A DNA stretch of 63,857 bases from Cyanobacteria bacterium M_surface_10_m2_179 (GCA_016882545.1 VGPW01000003.1:1-63857), one strand, 5' to 3'; shown: positions 31,614 to 42,794, counted from the first letter of the stretch. Numbers and translations are program-made. Notes: generated by a model not told the origin, from the sequence alone.

Positions 31614-33382
31614 GCGGTGCTCAACCAGCAACGGCGGCACTGGAGCAAGCCGCCCTGCAACAGATCCGCAACGGCGATCTTGCTGCTGCAACCGAGCTCT
31701 ACCAGCAAGCGATTCGGCAGGGCGGCGCCAGTGCAGCAGCTTGCAGCAATCTGGCGGCGCTGGAGCTCAAGGCGGGACGCGTCGACGAGGCCATTGCGCT
31801 GTTGCAACAGGCCCTGCAGCTCGCTCCCCACAACGCCGAAGCATGGCTCAACCTCGGCACGGCGCAGCATGCGCTGCAGCAGCTCGAACCGGCCATGGAG
31901 AGCTTCCGCCGCGCTGCCACGCTCAAGCCGGGGCTAACCAAAGCGCACGCCAACCTGGGCCATGCCTACCTGGCGGCGGATCAACCCCAGCACGCCCTGG
32001 AGTCTTACGACCTTGCTCTGCAGCAACAACCGCTCTATCCCGAGGTGCTGTCGGGGCGTGGCGTAGCCCTACGCCAACTGGGTCGATTGAACGAGTCGAT
32101 CGAGAGCCTGCAACAAGCCCTCATGCAGAGGGCCCAAGCGCCTGATCTACTCAACAATCTGGGCCTGAGCCTCCAAGCTGCCGGGCGAAGGAAAGAGGCA
32201 CTGGGCTGTTTTGAACAGGCGTTGGCGCTCAGCCCAGAGCAAGCAGAACTGCACTCGAATCTCGGCTTGCTCTGGATGGAGCAGGGACAGATTCAGCAGG
32301 CGGCCGAGTGCTTTCGACGGGCGCTGCAGCTCAACCCCCTCTACCCCGAAGCACATCGGCATCTCATCTACTGCGTGGATGGGCGCGTTGAGCACGAGCC
32401 GGAACAGCAGGCACTGGCAAGCCTCGAGGCGCTTGAGGATCACCCCAAGCGCTATCACCTGCACTTCACCATCGCCAAATACAAACTCGACCGGCAGGAC
32501 CCGGAGGCAGCAGCCTGGTTTTGCGAGGCCAATCGCATCCGCTGTGAACAACTAGCAGGCCGCTGGATGCTGCCTCAAGCCAACGACCTGCTGAATCTCA
32601 ACCGCAGCGTGTTGGAGCAGGGCAATGAATGCTCAGGGTCGGCCGATTACAACGCGGACGACGCTTCCGCAGATCCAACGCTGGTGTTCATCGTGGGCTT
32701 GCCGCGTTCAGGCTCCACCCTGGTGGAAACGATCCTCAGCCAGAACAGCACCCTGCTCGATCTCGGCGAGGTGAACCATCTGCACAGGGCCCTGCAACAC
32801 AGCCACGCGATTGCAGCGATTCGGACGCACTATCTCAAGTCCGCCTACTCCCACCCCAGCTATACGCCGGCCATCCAGGCCATCAGCGACAAGTTCCTCT
32901 ACAACTTCGCCTATTGCCAGATCCTGGCTACCGCGTTCCCAAGTTGCCGCATCCTGCATGTCTATCGCAACCCGATGGACAACATCTGGTCGACCTTCAC
33001 CAATCACTTCACGAGCAGCAACGAGTGGAGCTACAACCTCGAGCAATCGGTGGCCTTTTACCACCTCTATCGCGAGGTGATGGCAGCCCATGAACAAGCC
33101 ATGCCCGGCCGGTTGCAGCACATCAATTACGACCGTTTAACCCGCGCGCCAGAACGCGAGGTGCCCGCATTGATTGCGGCCTGTGGCTTCCCCTGGCACG
33201 ACGCCTACCTACATCCCGAGCAGAGCCAGCGGGTGATTCACACCGCCAGCGTTGTGCAGGCTCGAGCACCGATCAGCAGCCGATCCGTGGGCCGTTGGTT
33301 GCACTACCGCGAGCTGCTTGAGCCCTACGCCAAGCAACTGGAGGAGCTGGGGTACAGCACAGCCATCGAACCCGTTGCATGA
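31610..33382 (+). CDS. TPR-repeat sulfotransferase
   Basis: The protein of 590 residues has about seven tetratricopeptide repeats in residues 1-260 (for example 'AEAWLNLGTAQHALQQLEPAMESFRRAATLKP', 'AELHSNLGLLWMEQGQIQQAAECFRRALQLNP') and a C-terminal sulfotransferase domain from about residue 360. The PAPS 5'-phosphate loop is 'FIVGLPRSGSTLVETILSQ', and the 3'-phosphate motif is 'HVYRNPMDNIWSTFTNHF'. It would transfer sulfate from PAPS to a protein or glycan bound by the TPR part. The ATG at 31610 overlaps the upstream stop; the longer ORF is rejected. Acceptor unknown. Confidence 0.9.
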   Translation: MSGAQPATAALEQAALQQIRNGDLAAATELYQQAIRQGGASAAACSNLAALELKAGRVDEAIALLQQALQLAPHNAEAWLNLGTAQHALQQLEPAMESFRRAATLKPGLTKAHANLGHAYLAADQPQHALESYDLALQQQPLYPEVLSGRGVALRQLGRLNESIESLQQALMQRAQAPDLLNNLGLSLQAAGRRKEALGCFEQALALSPEQAELHSNLGLLWMEQGQIQQAAECFRRALQLNPLYPEAHRHLIYCVDGRVEHEPEQQALASLEALEDHPKRYHLHFTIAKYKLDRQDPEAAAWFCEANRIRCEQLAGRWMLPQANDLLNLNRSVLEQGNECSGSADYNADDASADPTLVFIVGLPRSGSTLVETILSQNSTLLDLGEVNHLHRALQHSHAIAAIRTHYLKSAYSHPSYTPAIQAISDKFLYNFAYCQILATAFPSCRILHVYRNPMDNIWSTFTNHFTSSNEWSYNLEQSVAFYHLYREVMAAHEQAMPGRLQHINYDRLTRAPEREVPALIAACGFPWHDAYLHPEQSQRVIHTASVVQARAPISSRSVGRWLHYRELLEPYAKQLEELGYSTAIEPVA

Positions 33383-33404
33383 TGAGCCGATCCAGGCAGT
33401 TGTG

Positions 33405-33839
33405 ATGCACACCCTTCGGGACCTGCGAACACCTCTGATCGCGGCCGCAACCGCGCTGGCGGCGCTCACAGCATCGGGCGCCAGCCAGGCTTCGCCCGAT
33501 GCGGCCTTCCCCAGCCAGGACACGCTGCGGGAGATGAAGTTGACCGCGTTGGCCTGCGCGCGGGAGAACACCGCCGAGAGCTGCACCAAAGCCAAACAGC
33601 TGGGTGATCCGCTGCTCGACCACCCACGACTGCCCACGAAGTGCAAAGACCTGATCTGGCAGCTGCTCAGCAAGGCCACCCCCGCTGCCACCAACAGCTA
33701 CAGCCGGCGGCAGGAGATCGCGGATCCGGCGGAACGGCTGCTGCTCGTCTGCCGCAGCAGCGAGAAACCGGAAGCATCGGCCACACCAGCCACCCCGCCC
33801 GGCCGAGGCGGCATCAATTTGGGTGGCCCACCCCGCTGA
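33405..33839 (+). CDS. Exported hypothetical protein
   Basis: Starting at ATG 33405 gives 144 residues with a signal peptide ('LRTPLIAAATALAALTASGASQASP'). The mature part has four cysteines ('ALACARENTAESC', 'TKCKDLIWQLL', 'LLVCRSS'), likely two disulfides, and a Pro/Gly-rich tail 'GRGGINLGG'. The pattern resembles small secreted helical proteins of cyanobacteria with no known role. It lies 22 nt after the sulfotransferase. Confidence 0.65.
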   Translation: MHTLRDLRTPLIAAATALAALTASGASQASPDAAFPSQDTLREMKLTALACARENTAESCTKAKQLGDPLLDHPRLPTKCKDLIWQLLSKATPAATNSYSRRQEIADPAERLLLVCRSSEKPEASATPATPPGRGGINLGGPPR

Positions 33840-35546
<1,707 letters not shown>

Positions 35547-35567
35547 TCCCACAACCAACACAACGGC

Positions 35568-35604
35568 AGGCAGAGATGCGCTGAGATTCAGCTTGTCTCT
35601 GCCT
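35568..35604. terminator. Two-tier hairpin between convergent pgm and RND-linked gene
   Basis: AGGCAGAGA and TCTCTGCCT form a 9-bp outer stem that encloses a second stem GCTGA/TCAGC with a 3-nt loop. No run of T follows on either strand, so it is not a textbook terminator. Its location between two converging genes suggests a bidirectional stop or RNA-stability hairpin. Confidence 0.5.
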
Positions 35605-35614
35605 TGCAGGGGCC

Positions 35615-36040
35615 TCACGCACGCTGCAGCGAAGCCAGATAGCTGGCGTGAATGGGGCGCGTCCAATAAACGGCAAGCGGGATCGCCACCACCTCGTTGA
35701 TCAACATGGTGCGGATGTAATCCACCACCTCAGTTTGGCCCTGAGCCAGCAGCCACAGCTGCACCACGAAGATCTTCACCACGCCGACCCACAAGATCAC
35801 CCGCAGCCAATTCAGAGCACTGAACGACTTCCGCATCGCCACGCCAAACATCGCGATGATCACGGCGAGCGAGAGAACAATCCCTAGAGCGTGGGGCAGG
35901 ATTAGCTCATCGATGCCGCGGGCTGGATACACGCGAAGGCCAGCCATGAAGATGACCAGCAAAACCACCTGGTGGACGTAGACAGCACTGGAGAACAGGC
36001 CAAAACCCCTGGGCTTTGACTGACGACGATCGGATGTCAT
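35615..36040 (-). CDS. Four-helix membrane protein coupled to RND permease
   Basis: The protein of about 141 residues has four hydrophobic helices: 'SAVYVHQVVLLVIFMAGLRVYP', 'LPHALGIVLSLAVIIAMFGVAM', 'ALNWLRVILWVGVVKIFVVQLWLL' and 'TMLINEVVAIPLAVYWT'. No known family is recognised. The ATG at 36040 overlaps the RND permease stop by one base (TGATG), so it is co-translated with the efflux pump. It might be an accessory subunit of the pump, but this is inferred from position alone. Confidence 0.7.
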   Translation of the reverse strand: MTSDRRQSKPRGFGLFSSAVYVHQVVLLVIFMAGLRVYPARGIDELILPHALGIVLSLAVIIAMFGVAMRKSFSALNWLRVILWVGVVKIFVVQLWLLAQGQTEVVDYIRTMLINEVVAIPLAVYWTRPIHASYLASLQRA

Positions 36041-39000
36041 CAAGTGGGGCCGGCGAGGGTGGGCGCTGCAGGGCTGCTGGAATCGCCGCCACGGCCGCCA
36101 CCTTCACCAAACCACCGCTCCTCAAGGTTCTTGATCGCCACGTAGAACGGCGGAACCACACCCAGCGACAACACGGTGGCCACCAGCAGACCACCAAAGA
36201 TCACCGTACCGAGTGACTGCTGGCTATTAGCGCCAGCCGTGGTGGCAACAACCAGGGGCAAGAAGCCGGCCAAGGATGCGATGGCGGTCATCAGGATCGG
36301 ACGCATGCGCGATTCGGCTGCCGCAATCGCGGCTTCCGGAATGCTCATGCCAGCCTTCAGATGTTGCTCGGCCACCTCCACGATCAGGATGCCGTTCTTG
36401 GCCGCCAGGCCGATCAACGTCACCAGGCCCACCTGGGCATAGATGTTGAGGTCGATGGAGCGCACCGCCAAAAACACCAGGGCGCCGAGCATGGCCAGAG
36501 GCACGGTCATCAAGATGATCACCGGCGTCACATAGCTCTCGTATTGAGCCGAGAGCACCAGATACACGATCAGGATGCCCAAGGCGAACACCAACACACT
36601 GGCGCTGCCAGCGGAGAGCTGCAGGGCTGCAATGCCGGTGAAGGCAAAGCCGATGTTGTTGAAATCAAGTGTGTTGAAGATGTTCTGAATCGCCGTGAGC
36701 GCCTGACCTGAGCTCTTGCCAAGCGCCTCAGCCCCCTGCACCAGCACCGTGCGGTAGAGGTTGTAGTGGCTGATCACCGGCGGTGCGCTGGTGAGATCCG
36801 CCTCAGCAAACTCCGACACCTGCACCATCTTGCCGTCGCGGTTGCGAACGTAGTAGCTGAGAACGTCGTCGAGATTGCTGCGCTGATCCGGTTGCGATTG
36901 CACATAGATGTTGCGCACCTGACCGCTCTCGTAGGTGAGGCCTGAGTAGTTGCCACCGGCCAGCACCGCGATGGTTTGCATCGCCTGCTGAAAGTCAACG
37001 TTGAGGGCACCGAGGATGGAGCGATCAATCTTCAACCCGAATGCCGGGGCACTGGGCACAAACTGGCTGTAGAGCGTGGAAAACTCCCCAGACGCCTGAC
37101 CCGTGCTCACCAACTGCTGCGCCAGGTTGCTCAGCTCCGTGAATGTGTAGGCGCCGTTGCTGAGATCGTTGAACTGGAAGTAGAAGCCACCCTGGGCGGA
37201 GAAACCGGGGATGGCCGGAGGCTGTGCAGCAACGGCAAGGCCGGTGTCGAACTTGGAGAGTTTGGCGTTGAGGCGGGCCACGATGGCAGGAGCTTTGTTG
37301 TCGCTACCCGAGCGTTCCTCAAGGGGCTTAAAGCCATAGAAGAACAACCCCTGATCAGGACTGTTGCCGTTGAAGCCGGCACCACTGATCACACTGCCGG
37401 AAACAATGTCGTCTTCTTCGCTCAGCACCTTGGCGATCTGACCGGCCACCTGCTCGGTCTGCGAGAGCGAGGCACCGTTCTGCAGCTGGAAAATGCCCAG
37501 GCCGTAGCCTTGATCCTCTTCAGGAATGAAGGCGGAGGGCAGGGCATTGAAGGCAATGGCCGTTACCACGATGCCGCTGGCCAGGCCCATCAGGATCAGG
37601 CGGCGGCGATCGATTAGCAGCTTCAGCAGATTGGCGTAGGTGCGCTCCAAACGCTGGAAGAAGTTGTTGAACCCATCGAAGATCACCGCCAGCCGGCTGC
37701 CGGCAAAGCCAAACAGCAGCACACCGAAGACGTAGGCACCAAAGCCAAAGGAGGCTGCACTGAAACGTCCAAAGGCCAGGCCGATCACAATGCCGGCGAC
37801 GGTCCAGGTCCAACCCTTGGGCTTGGGCGGCTTCTCCGTTTTCAGAATCAGGCCCGCCATCATCGGGGAGAAGGTGAGAGCGTTGAAGGTGGAGATCGCA
37901 ATCGCAAACGCAATCGTGAGCGCGAACTGGCGATAGATGATGCCGATGCCGCCGGGATAGAACGCCACCGGCACAAACACAGCCATCAACACCAGTGAGG
38001 TGGCAATCAGGGCTCCGATCAATTCACCCATGCAAGCCAGCGCCGCCTGGCGCGGCCGCATACCGCTTTCCAGGTTTTTAGCAACGGCCTCAATCACCAC
38101 AATGGCGTCGTCCACCACAAGACCCGTGGCCAGCACCAGGCCCAGCAGGGTGAGCTGGTTGATGGAGAAGCCAAAGGCCTTGATGAACGCAAACGTGCCG
38201 ACCAGGGAGATCGGAATCGCCAGGCTGGGCACCACCGTGGCTCGCCAGTCCTGCAGGAACAGGAACAGGATCACCAGCACCAACACAATCGCCAGACCGA
38301 GGGCGTCGGTCACACCGTCGACAGCCGATTCAATAAACTGACCCACGTTGTAGATCTCGGTGATCGTGATCCCGGGCGGAACCTGAGTGCGGAACTGATC
38401 CATCAGTTGCACCACAGCCTCACTCACCTGCAGAGCATTGCTCTCGGGGGTCTGATACACACCCACCGTGATCGCCGCGTGATTGGCGATGTCCACACCG
38501 GCGGTGGCAAAGGTGTTGAAGCCGTAGGAGGCTTCGCCCACATCACTCAGCCGCAGCAGGTTGCCGGCGGGCGACTTGCCCACAATCAACTGGTTGAGCT
38601 GCTCAACGGACACGAGGTTGCCGTTGTCCTCCACCAGGATCGGATAGGTGAACATCTGGTTGCCACCAGCCGGCGGACCACCCACCAGACCGCCAATGGC
38701 CACCGAGTTCTGGCTCTTCACGGCAGACACCACCTGATCGGCGGTGAGTTGGTTCGCCGTGAGCTTGACGGGATCAACAAACAGCCAGAACGCCGGATTA
38801 CTGCCGCCAAACAGCGTGGCCTGCGCCACGCCTGGAATGCGCTCCAGTTGGTAGAAGAGCTGCTCGTAGATCAGACCGTTGATATAGGCACGATCAAACT
38901 GACCTTCCGTTGATCCCACCTGGTAGGCCAACAGAATCGAAGGCGTGGTTTGCAACACCGATACACCGGTGCTGCTCACCTGCGACGGCAACTGCGGCAT

Positions 39001-39348
39001 CGCCAGTGACACGCGGTTTTGCACGTTCACCTGGTCGATATTGATATCCGTGTCTTCATCAAAGAACACGTTCACCGTGCTGGAGCCGGTGTTGGTGCTC
39101 AGCGAGGAGATATACGCCGCACCCGGCACACCATTGATCTGCTGCTCCAGCACGTTGGTCACCGCCTGCTCGGTCACCAGCGAGTTGGCGCCGCCATAGG
39201 TGGCGGTGACCTGAATCTGAGGAGGGGCAATATTGGGGAGGTTTTCAATCGGCAGGGTGGGGATCGCAATCAAGCCCACCAACACAATCAGAATGCTGCA
39301 AACGGTTGTGAGAACCGGACGCTTGATGAAATTATCAGAAAGCGACAT
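36040..39348 (-). CDS. RND multidrug efflux permease (HAE-1/AcrB family)
   Basis: At 1102 residues it has the AcrB layout of 12 transmembrane helices with two large periplasmic loops. The N-terminus 'MSLSDNFIKRPVLTTVCSILIVLVG' and 'LPIENLPNIAPPQIQVTATYGGA' are family typical. The proton-relay aspartates are present in 'GLVLATGLVVDDAIVVIEAVAKNLE', and the second-half motif 'LIGLAAKNGILIVEVAEQ' is intact. Such pumps use the proton gradient to export hydrophobic compounds through an adaptor and an outer-membrane channel. The adaptor gene lies 9 nt upstream; the outer-membrane channel is not in this window. Confidence 0.95.
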   Translation of the reverse strand: MSLSDNFIKRPVLTTVCSILIVLVGLIAIPTLPIENLPNIAPPQIQVTATYGGANSLVTEQAVTNVLEQQINGVPGAAYISSLSTNTGSSTVNVFFDEDTDINIDQVNVQNRVSLAMPQLPSQVSSTGVSVLQTTPSILLAYQVGSTEGQFDRAYINGLIYEQLFYQLERIPGVAQATLFGGSNPAFWLFVDPVKLTANQLTADQVVSAVKSQNSVAIGGLVGGPPAGGNQMFTYPILVEDNGNLVSVEQLNQLIVGKSPAGNLLRLSDVGEASYGFNTFATAGVDIANHAAITVGVYQTPESNALQVSEAVVQLMDQFRTQVPPGITITEIYNVGQFIESAVDGVTDALGLAIVLVLVILFLFLQDWRATVVPSLAIPISLVGTFAFIKAFGFSINQLTLLGLVLATGLVVDDAIVVIEAVAKNLESGMRPRQAALACMGELIGALIATSLVLMAVFVPVAFYPGGIGIIYRQFALTIAFAIAISTFNALTFSPMMAGLILKTEKPPKPKGWTWTVAGIVIGLAFGRFSAASFGFGAYVFGVLLFGFAGSRLAVIFDGFNNFFQRLERTYANLLKLLIDRRRLILMGLASGIVVTAIAFNALPSAFIPEEDQGYGLGIFQLQNGASLSQTEQVAGQIAKVLSEEDDIVSGSVISGAGFNGNSPDQGLFFYGFKPLEERSGSDNKAPAIVARLNAKLSKFDTGLAVAAQPPAIPGFSAQGGFYFQFNDLSNGAYTFTELSNLAQQLVSTGQASGEFSTLYSQFVPSAPAFGLKIDRSILGALNVDFQQAMQTIAVLAGGNYSGLTYESGQVRNIYVQSQPDQRSNLDDVLSYYVRNRDGKMVQVSEFAEADLTSAPPVISHYNLYRTVLVQGAEALGKSSGQALTAIQNIFNTLDFNNIGFAFTGIAALQLSAGSASVLVFALGILIVYLVLSAQYESYVTPVIILMTVPLAMLGALVFLAVRSIDLNIYAQVGLVTLIGLAAKNGILIVEVAEQHLKAGMSIPEAAIAAAESRMRPILMTAIASLAGFLPLVVATTAGANSQQSLGTVIFGGLLVATVLSLGVVPPFYVAIKNLEERWFGEGGGRGGDSSSPAAPTLAGPT

Positions 39349-39357
39349 GTCAGATCC

Positions 39358-40482
39358 TCAATTCGCAGCCGCGGGGCCGATCTTCACAGGCAACCCCGTT
39401 CGCAATAACGCCGTGTTGCTCACCACGATGCGCTCACCCTTCTGCAACCCGGAGAGCAAGGGGTAGCGATCCCCCTGAAGTTGACCGAGCTGAACGGGGG
39501 TTTGCACCACAATCGGGGTGGCTGGTGGCAAGGCCTCAAGTTTCTGTTTCTGGCCCTCTGTGATCGTGGTGGACGCCTTGATCTTGGGCAGCGCCTGAGC
39601 GAGGGTCACGATGCGATACACAAACGGCTGCTGCGCCTGCATCAGCACCGCATTCACCGGCACGGAAAGCTGACGGGTGCTACCCGTGACGATCCGATTT
39701 TTCACATATTGGCCGGTTTTCAGGTTGCCCTTGGCATTCGGGAAGGCCGCCTTCACCAACACCGTGTTGGGCGATGAGCTGGAGCCACTCACGCCGAAAT
39801 AGGGGGAGATGAACACAATCTTGCCCTTGGCGGCCAGCGGTGGATTGGTTTGCGTTTTCAGCTCAACCGGCTGCCCCATCTTCACCCGCAGCGCCTGGGT
39901 GGCCGGCACATCCATCAGGGTCCAGAGATTGGAGTTATCCACAATCCCGGTGATCGCCTGGCCCTGCCGCACGTAATCACCAACCTTCACCGTGTCGAGA
40001 TCGCCGATCTCACCACTGATCGGAGCTGTGACGTATTTATATCCAAGGGTGGCAGCATCCGCTTTCACCTGATCGCGGCTCTGGATCGCCTGCGTGACAT
40101 AGAAATCACGATCACGGGTGGATACGGCACCCTGTTCGTTCAAGAAGATGTAGCGCTCTGCATTGAGGCGATCCTTGCGTGCCTCGGCCTGGGCGGCATT
40201 CAGCTGGGCCGTGGGCTGCACGTTGTCGAGCACCAGGATCGGCTGACCTGCCGACACCCGCTGGCCCTGCGACACCAGGATTTTCACAACCCTGCCGTCG
40301 GTTTCGGGCCGCAGCGCCACATCCTTGGTGGAGCTGAGAACGCTGATCACCTCAATCGATGGATTGAAATCGGCCTCGCCGATGCGCTCCACCTGCACCA
40401 CCAGCGGCGGCCGAGTTGGTGGTTGGGCTCCACACCCCGCCAGCAGGGCGATCAAGGGAAGTGGGGCCAGAGTGCGTCGCAC
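39358..40482 (-). CDS. RND efflux periplasmic adaptor (membrane fusion protein), lipoprotein
   Basis: The 374-residue MFP has a lipoprotein signal ('PLPLIALLAGCG'), then the usual lipoyl/hairpin/barrel order: 'RPETDGRVVKILVSQGQRVSAGQPILVLDN', a helical hairpin rich in Ala and Arg, 'ITGIVDNSNLWTLMDVPATQALRVKMGQPVELK', and a C-terminal barrel. It joins the AcrB-type permease to an outer-membrane factor. The start is GTG at 40482. It is divergent from rarA with an 79-nt gap and is the first gene of a three-gene unit with the permease and the small membrane gene. Confidence 0.93.
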   Translation of the reverse strand: MRRTLAPLPLIALLAGCGAQPPTRPPLVVQVERIGEADFNPSIEVISVLSSTKDVALRPETDGRVVKILVSQGQRVSAGQPILVLDNVQPTAQLNAAQAEARKDRLNAERYIFLNEQGAVSTRDRDFYVTQAIQSRDQVKADAATLGYKYVTAPISGEIGDLDTVKVGDYVRQGQAITGIVDNSNLWTLMDVPATQALRVKMGQPVELKTQTNPPLAAKGKIVFISPYFGVSGSSSSPNTVLVKAAFPNAKGNLKTGQYVKNRIVTGSTRQLSVPVNAVLMQAQQPFVYRIVTLAQALPKIKASTTITEGQKQKLEALPPATPIVVQTPVQLGQLQGDRYPLLSGLQKGERIVVSNTALLRTGLPVKIGPAAAN

Positions 40483-40528
40483 GGATCATCGACAGCGGCG
40501 CGCAACTTAACGGATCTGCAGCAGCCTT

Positions 40529-40542
40529 TCATCAGATGATGA
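40529..40542. promoter_or_regulatory. Short inverted repeat upstream of the RND adaptor
   Basis: TCATC-AGAT-GATGA lies in the 79-nt gap between the adaptor (minus) and rarA (plus). It could be an operator or a chance dyad; five-base arms are weak. Confidence 0.2.
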
Positions 40543-40561
40543 GTGCTGGATCACGAGCGGT

Positions 40562-42781
40562 GTGAGCGACCTGTTCAGCCATCGCGGCGAGCAACTGCGC
40601 CAGAGCCTGGCCCCCCTCGCCGATCGGATGCGCCCCCGCAGCATCGACGACTTTCAGGGCCAGGAGGAGATCCTCGGTCCCGGCCGACTGCTGCGCCGAG
40701 CGATCGCCGCTGATCGCGTTGGCAACCTGATTCTGTACGGCCCACCGGGCGTTGGCAAAACCACCCTGGCGCGGATCATCGCCGCCAGCACCCGCGCCCA
40801 CTTCAGCAGCCTCAATGCCGTGCTGGCGGGGGTGAAGGACCTACGGGCCGAGGTGGAGGAGGCACGGCGGCGGCTGGAGCAGCACGGTCTGCGCAGCCTG
40901 CTGTTCATCGACGAGGTGCACCGCTTCAACAGCGCCCAGCAGGACGCGCTGCTGCCCTGGGTGGAAAACGGCACGGTGACGCTGATCGGCGCCACCACCG
41001 AAAACCCCTTCTTTGAGGTGAATAAGGCACTGGTGAGTCGTTCACGGCTGTTCCGCCTGCAGCCACTGCACCCCCATCACCTGCAACAACTGCTGCAACG
41101 CGCCCTGCGCGATCCAGAGCATGGCTACGGCAACCAAGCGGTCGCGATCAGCGACGAAGCCGCCGCCCACTTGGTGGATGTGGCCGGCGGCGACGCCCGC
41201 AGCCTGCTCAATGCCCTGGAGCTGGCGGTGGAAACCACCGATCCGGATGCCAACGGCTTGATCGCCATCAACCTGGCCATCGCCGAAGAATCGATCCAGC
41301 AACGGGCGGTGCTTTACGACAAGCAGGGCGATGCTCACTTCGACACGATCAGCGCCTTCATCAAATCGCTGCGGGGCAGTGATCCCGATGCCGCGCTCTT
41401 CTGGCTGGCGCGCATGGTGGAGGCCGGCGAAAACCCGCGATTCATCTTCCGGAGGATGCTGATTTCGGCCGGCGAAGACATCGGCCTGGCGGATCCACAG
41501 GCGATGGTGGTGGTGGAAGCCTGCGCCGCGGCCTTCGAGCGGGTGGGTCTGCCGGAGGGGCTCTACCCCCTCGCTCAGGCAGCCCTCTATCTGGCCGGCA
41601 CCGAGAAGAGCAACAGCCTGCTGGGTTTCTTCGATGCCCTCAAGAGCGTGAAGGCCACTAGCCGCCAGCAGGTGCCGGCCCACCTGCGCGATGCCCACCG
41701 CGATGGCCAAGCCTTCGGCGATGGGGTGGGCTATCGCTACCCCCACGCCTACGCCGAGCACTGGGTGGCGCAGCAATATCTACCAACACCCCTGCAGGGC
41801 CAGGTGTTCTGGCAGCCCGGCAGCCTGGGCTGGGAGGGATCGCGGCGCACTCTGCTGCAACAACGCCGGGCCGCCCAGCTGGCGGCGGCGGTGGAGCAGG
41901 AAGCCGAGCTGGGGGAGGTGCTCAGCAGCGGCCCCGACGATCCCGGCCTGGAGCGCTGGCTGCAGCGGCAGCTGGGCAGCGAGGGGGAGCGGCTGGATCA
42001 ACTGCGCAGCCGCCTCTGGCAGGACGTGCACTGGCAGCGCCACGAGCGCGTGTTGATCCTGGAGGCCCGCTCTCTGCTGTGGGCGATCGATCCGCTGCAA
42101 CACACCCCCGAAGGCGGCGTTGTGATCCAGGTGGCGACTGCCGCCGATGCCGAGCGATTGCAGGCGCAGCTGCAGGTGCTCGACAGCCTGCAGCGCCCCC
42201 GGATCCTGCAGGGCTCGCTCGAGGCAGTGGCCGCCGGGGTGGAACCGGGTGAGCAGTTTGAGTGGATGGCGGGGCGCCAGGCCTTGAGCCACCTGGCTGG
42301 CCAAGAGCTGGATCAGGCCATCGCACAGCTCGATCACCTGGCCGCCCCAACAGCCCAGCTGAGGCTGCTGTTCAGCCAACCGGCCCTGGGCCCGATCGCA
42401 GCCCTGCTGGCCACCGATGCTCTCTCGGCTCCGCTGCGCCAGCGGCTGGAGCCGGTGCAGGCGGCCGAAACCACCTGGCTGGAGAACGGACCTGATCGCC
42501 CCCGATTGGAGCGCAGCCTCAAGAAACGGGGCTGGCAGCTGCACTGGCAGGCCTGGGACGAACCACTCCAGCTCAGCCTGAGCGAAGCCCTGATTCAGCG
42601 CTGGCTGGGAGCCGAAGCGCCCTACCGGCGCCAATTGGCCGGCCTGCTCAACGCCGCCGAGCTGCAGCAGCTGCAAGCAGAACTGCAGCGCCTGGTGGGC
42701 CTGCAGCTCCCCCAGCAACTCAGCCACCAGTTGTTGGCTGCCAGTCGGCAACCAGCCACAAAAAAACCGGCCTCTGCCTAA
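40562..42781 (+). CDS. rarA: RarA/MgsA family AAA ATPase with a degenerate methyltransferase-like C-terminal extension
   Basis: Residues 1-430 match RarA (MgsA/WRNIP1), an ATPase acting at stalled replication forks: 'LADRMRPRSIDDFQGQEEILGPG', Walker A 'LYGPPGVGKTTLARII', Walker B 'RSLLFIDEVHRFNSAQQDALLPWVE', 'GATTENPFFEVN', and the C-terminal 'SNSLLGFFDALKSVKATSRQQVP'. Residues 440-739 form an extra domain. 'HERVLILEARSLLWAIDPLQHTPEGGVVIQV' resembles a Rossmann methyltransferase, but the GxGxG SAM loop is not there, so activity is doubtful. Related two-part proteins occur in cyanobacteria. The start is GTG. Confidence 0.88.
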   Translation: MSDLFSHRGEQLRQSLAPLADRMRPRSIDDFQGQEEILGPGRLLRRAIAADRVGNLILYGPPGVGKTTLARIIAASTRAHFSSLNAVLAGVKDLRAEVEEARRRLEQHGLRSLLFIDEVHRFNSAQQDALLPWVENGTVTLIGATTENPFFEVNKALVSRSRLFRLQPLHPHHLQQLLQRALRDPEHGYGNQAVAISDEAAAHLVDVAGGDARSLLNALELAVETTDPDANGLIAINLAIAEESIQQRAVLYDKQGDAHFDTISAFIKSLRGSDPDAALFWLARMVEAGENPRFIFRRMLISAGEDIGLADPQAMVVVEACAAAFERVGLPEGLYPLAQAALYLAGTEKSNSLLGFFDALKSVKATSRQQVPAHLRDAHRDGQAFGDGVGYRYPHAYAEHWVAQQYLPTPLQGQVFWQPGSLGWEGSRRTLLQQRRAAQLAAAVEQEAELGEVLSSGPDDPGLERWLQRQLGSEGERLDQLRSRLWQDVHWQRHERVLILEARSLLWAIDPLQHTPEGGVVIQVATAADAERLQAQLQVLDSLQRPRILQGSLEAVAAGVEPGEQFEWMAGRQALSHLAGQELDQAIAQLDHLAAPTAQLRLLFSQPALGPIAALLATDALSAPLRQRLEPVQAAETTWLENGPDRPRLERSLKKRGWQLHWQAWDEPLQLSLSEALIQRWLGAEAPYRRQLAGLLNAAELQQLQAELQRLVGLQLPQQLSHQLLAASRQPATKKPASA

Positions 42782-42794
42782 GGCAGGGGCCGGA
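42762..42794 (-). terminator. Rho-independent terminator of the convergent minus-strand gene
   Basis: On the minus strand, CCGGCCCCTGCC and GGCAGAGGCCGG form a stem around TTA, followed by seven T. It lies about 37 nt beyond the stop of the gene at 42831-43508 and also inside the end of rarA. Confidence 0.85.
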
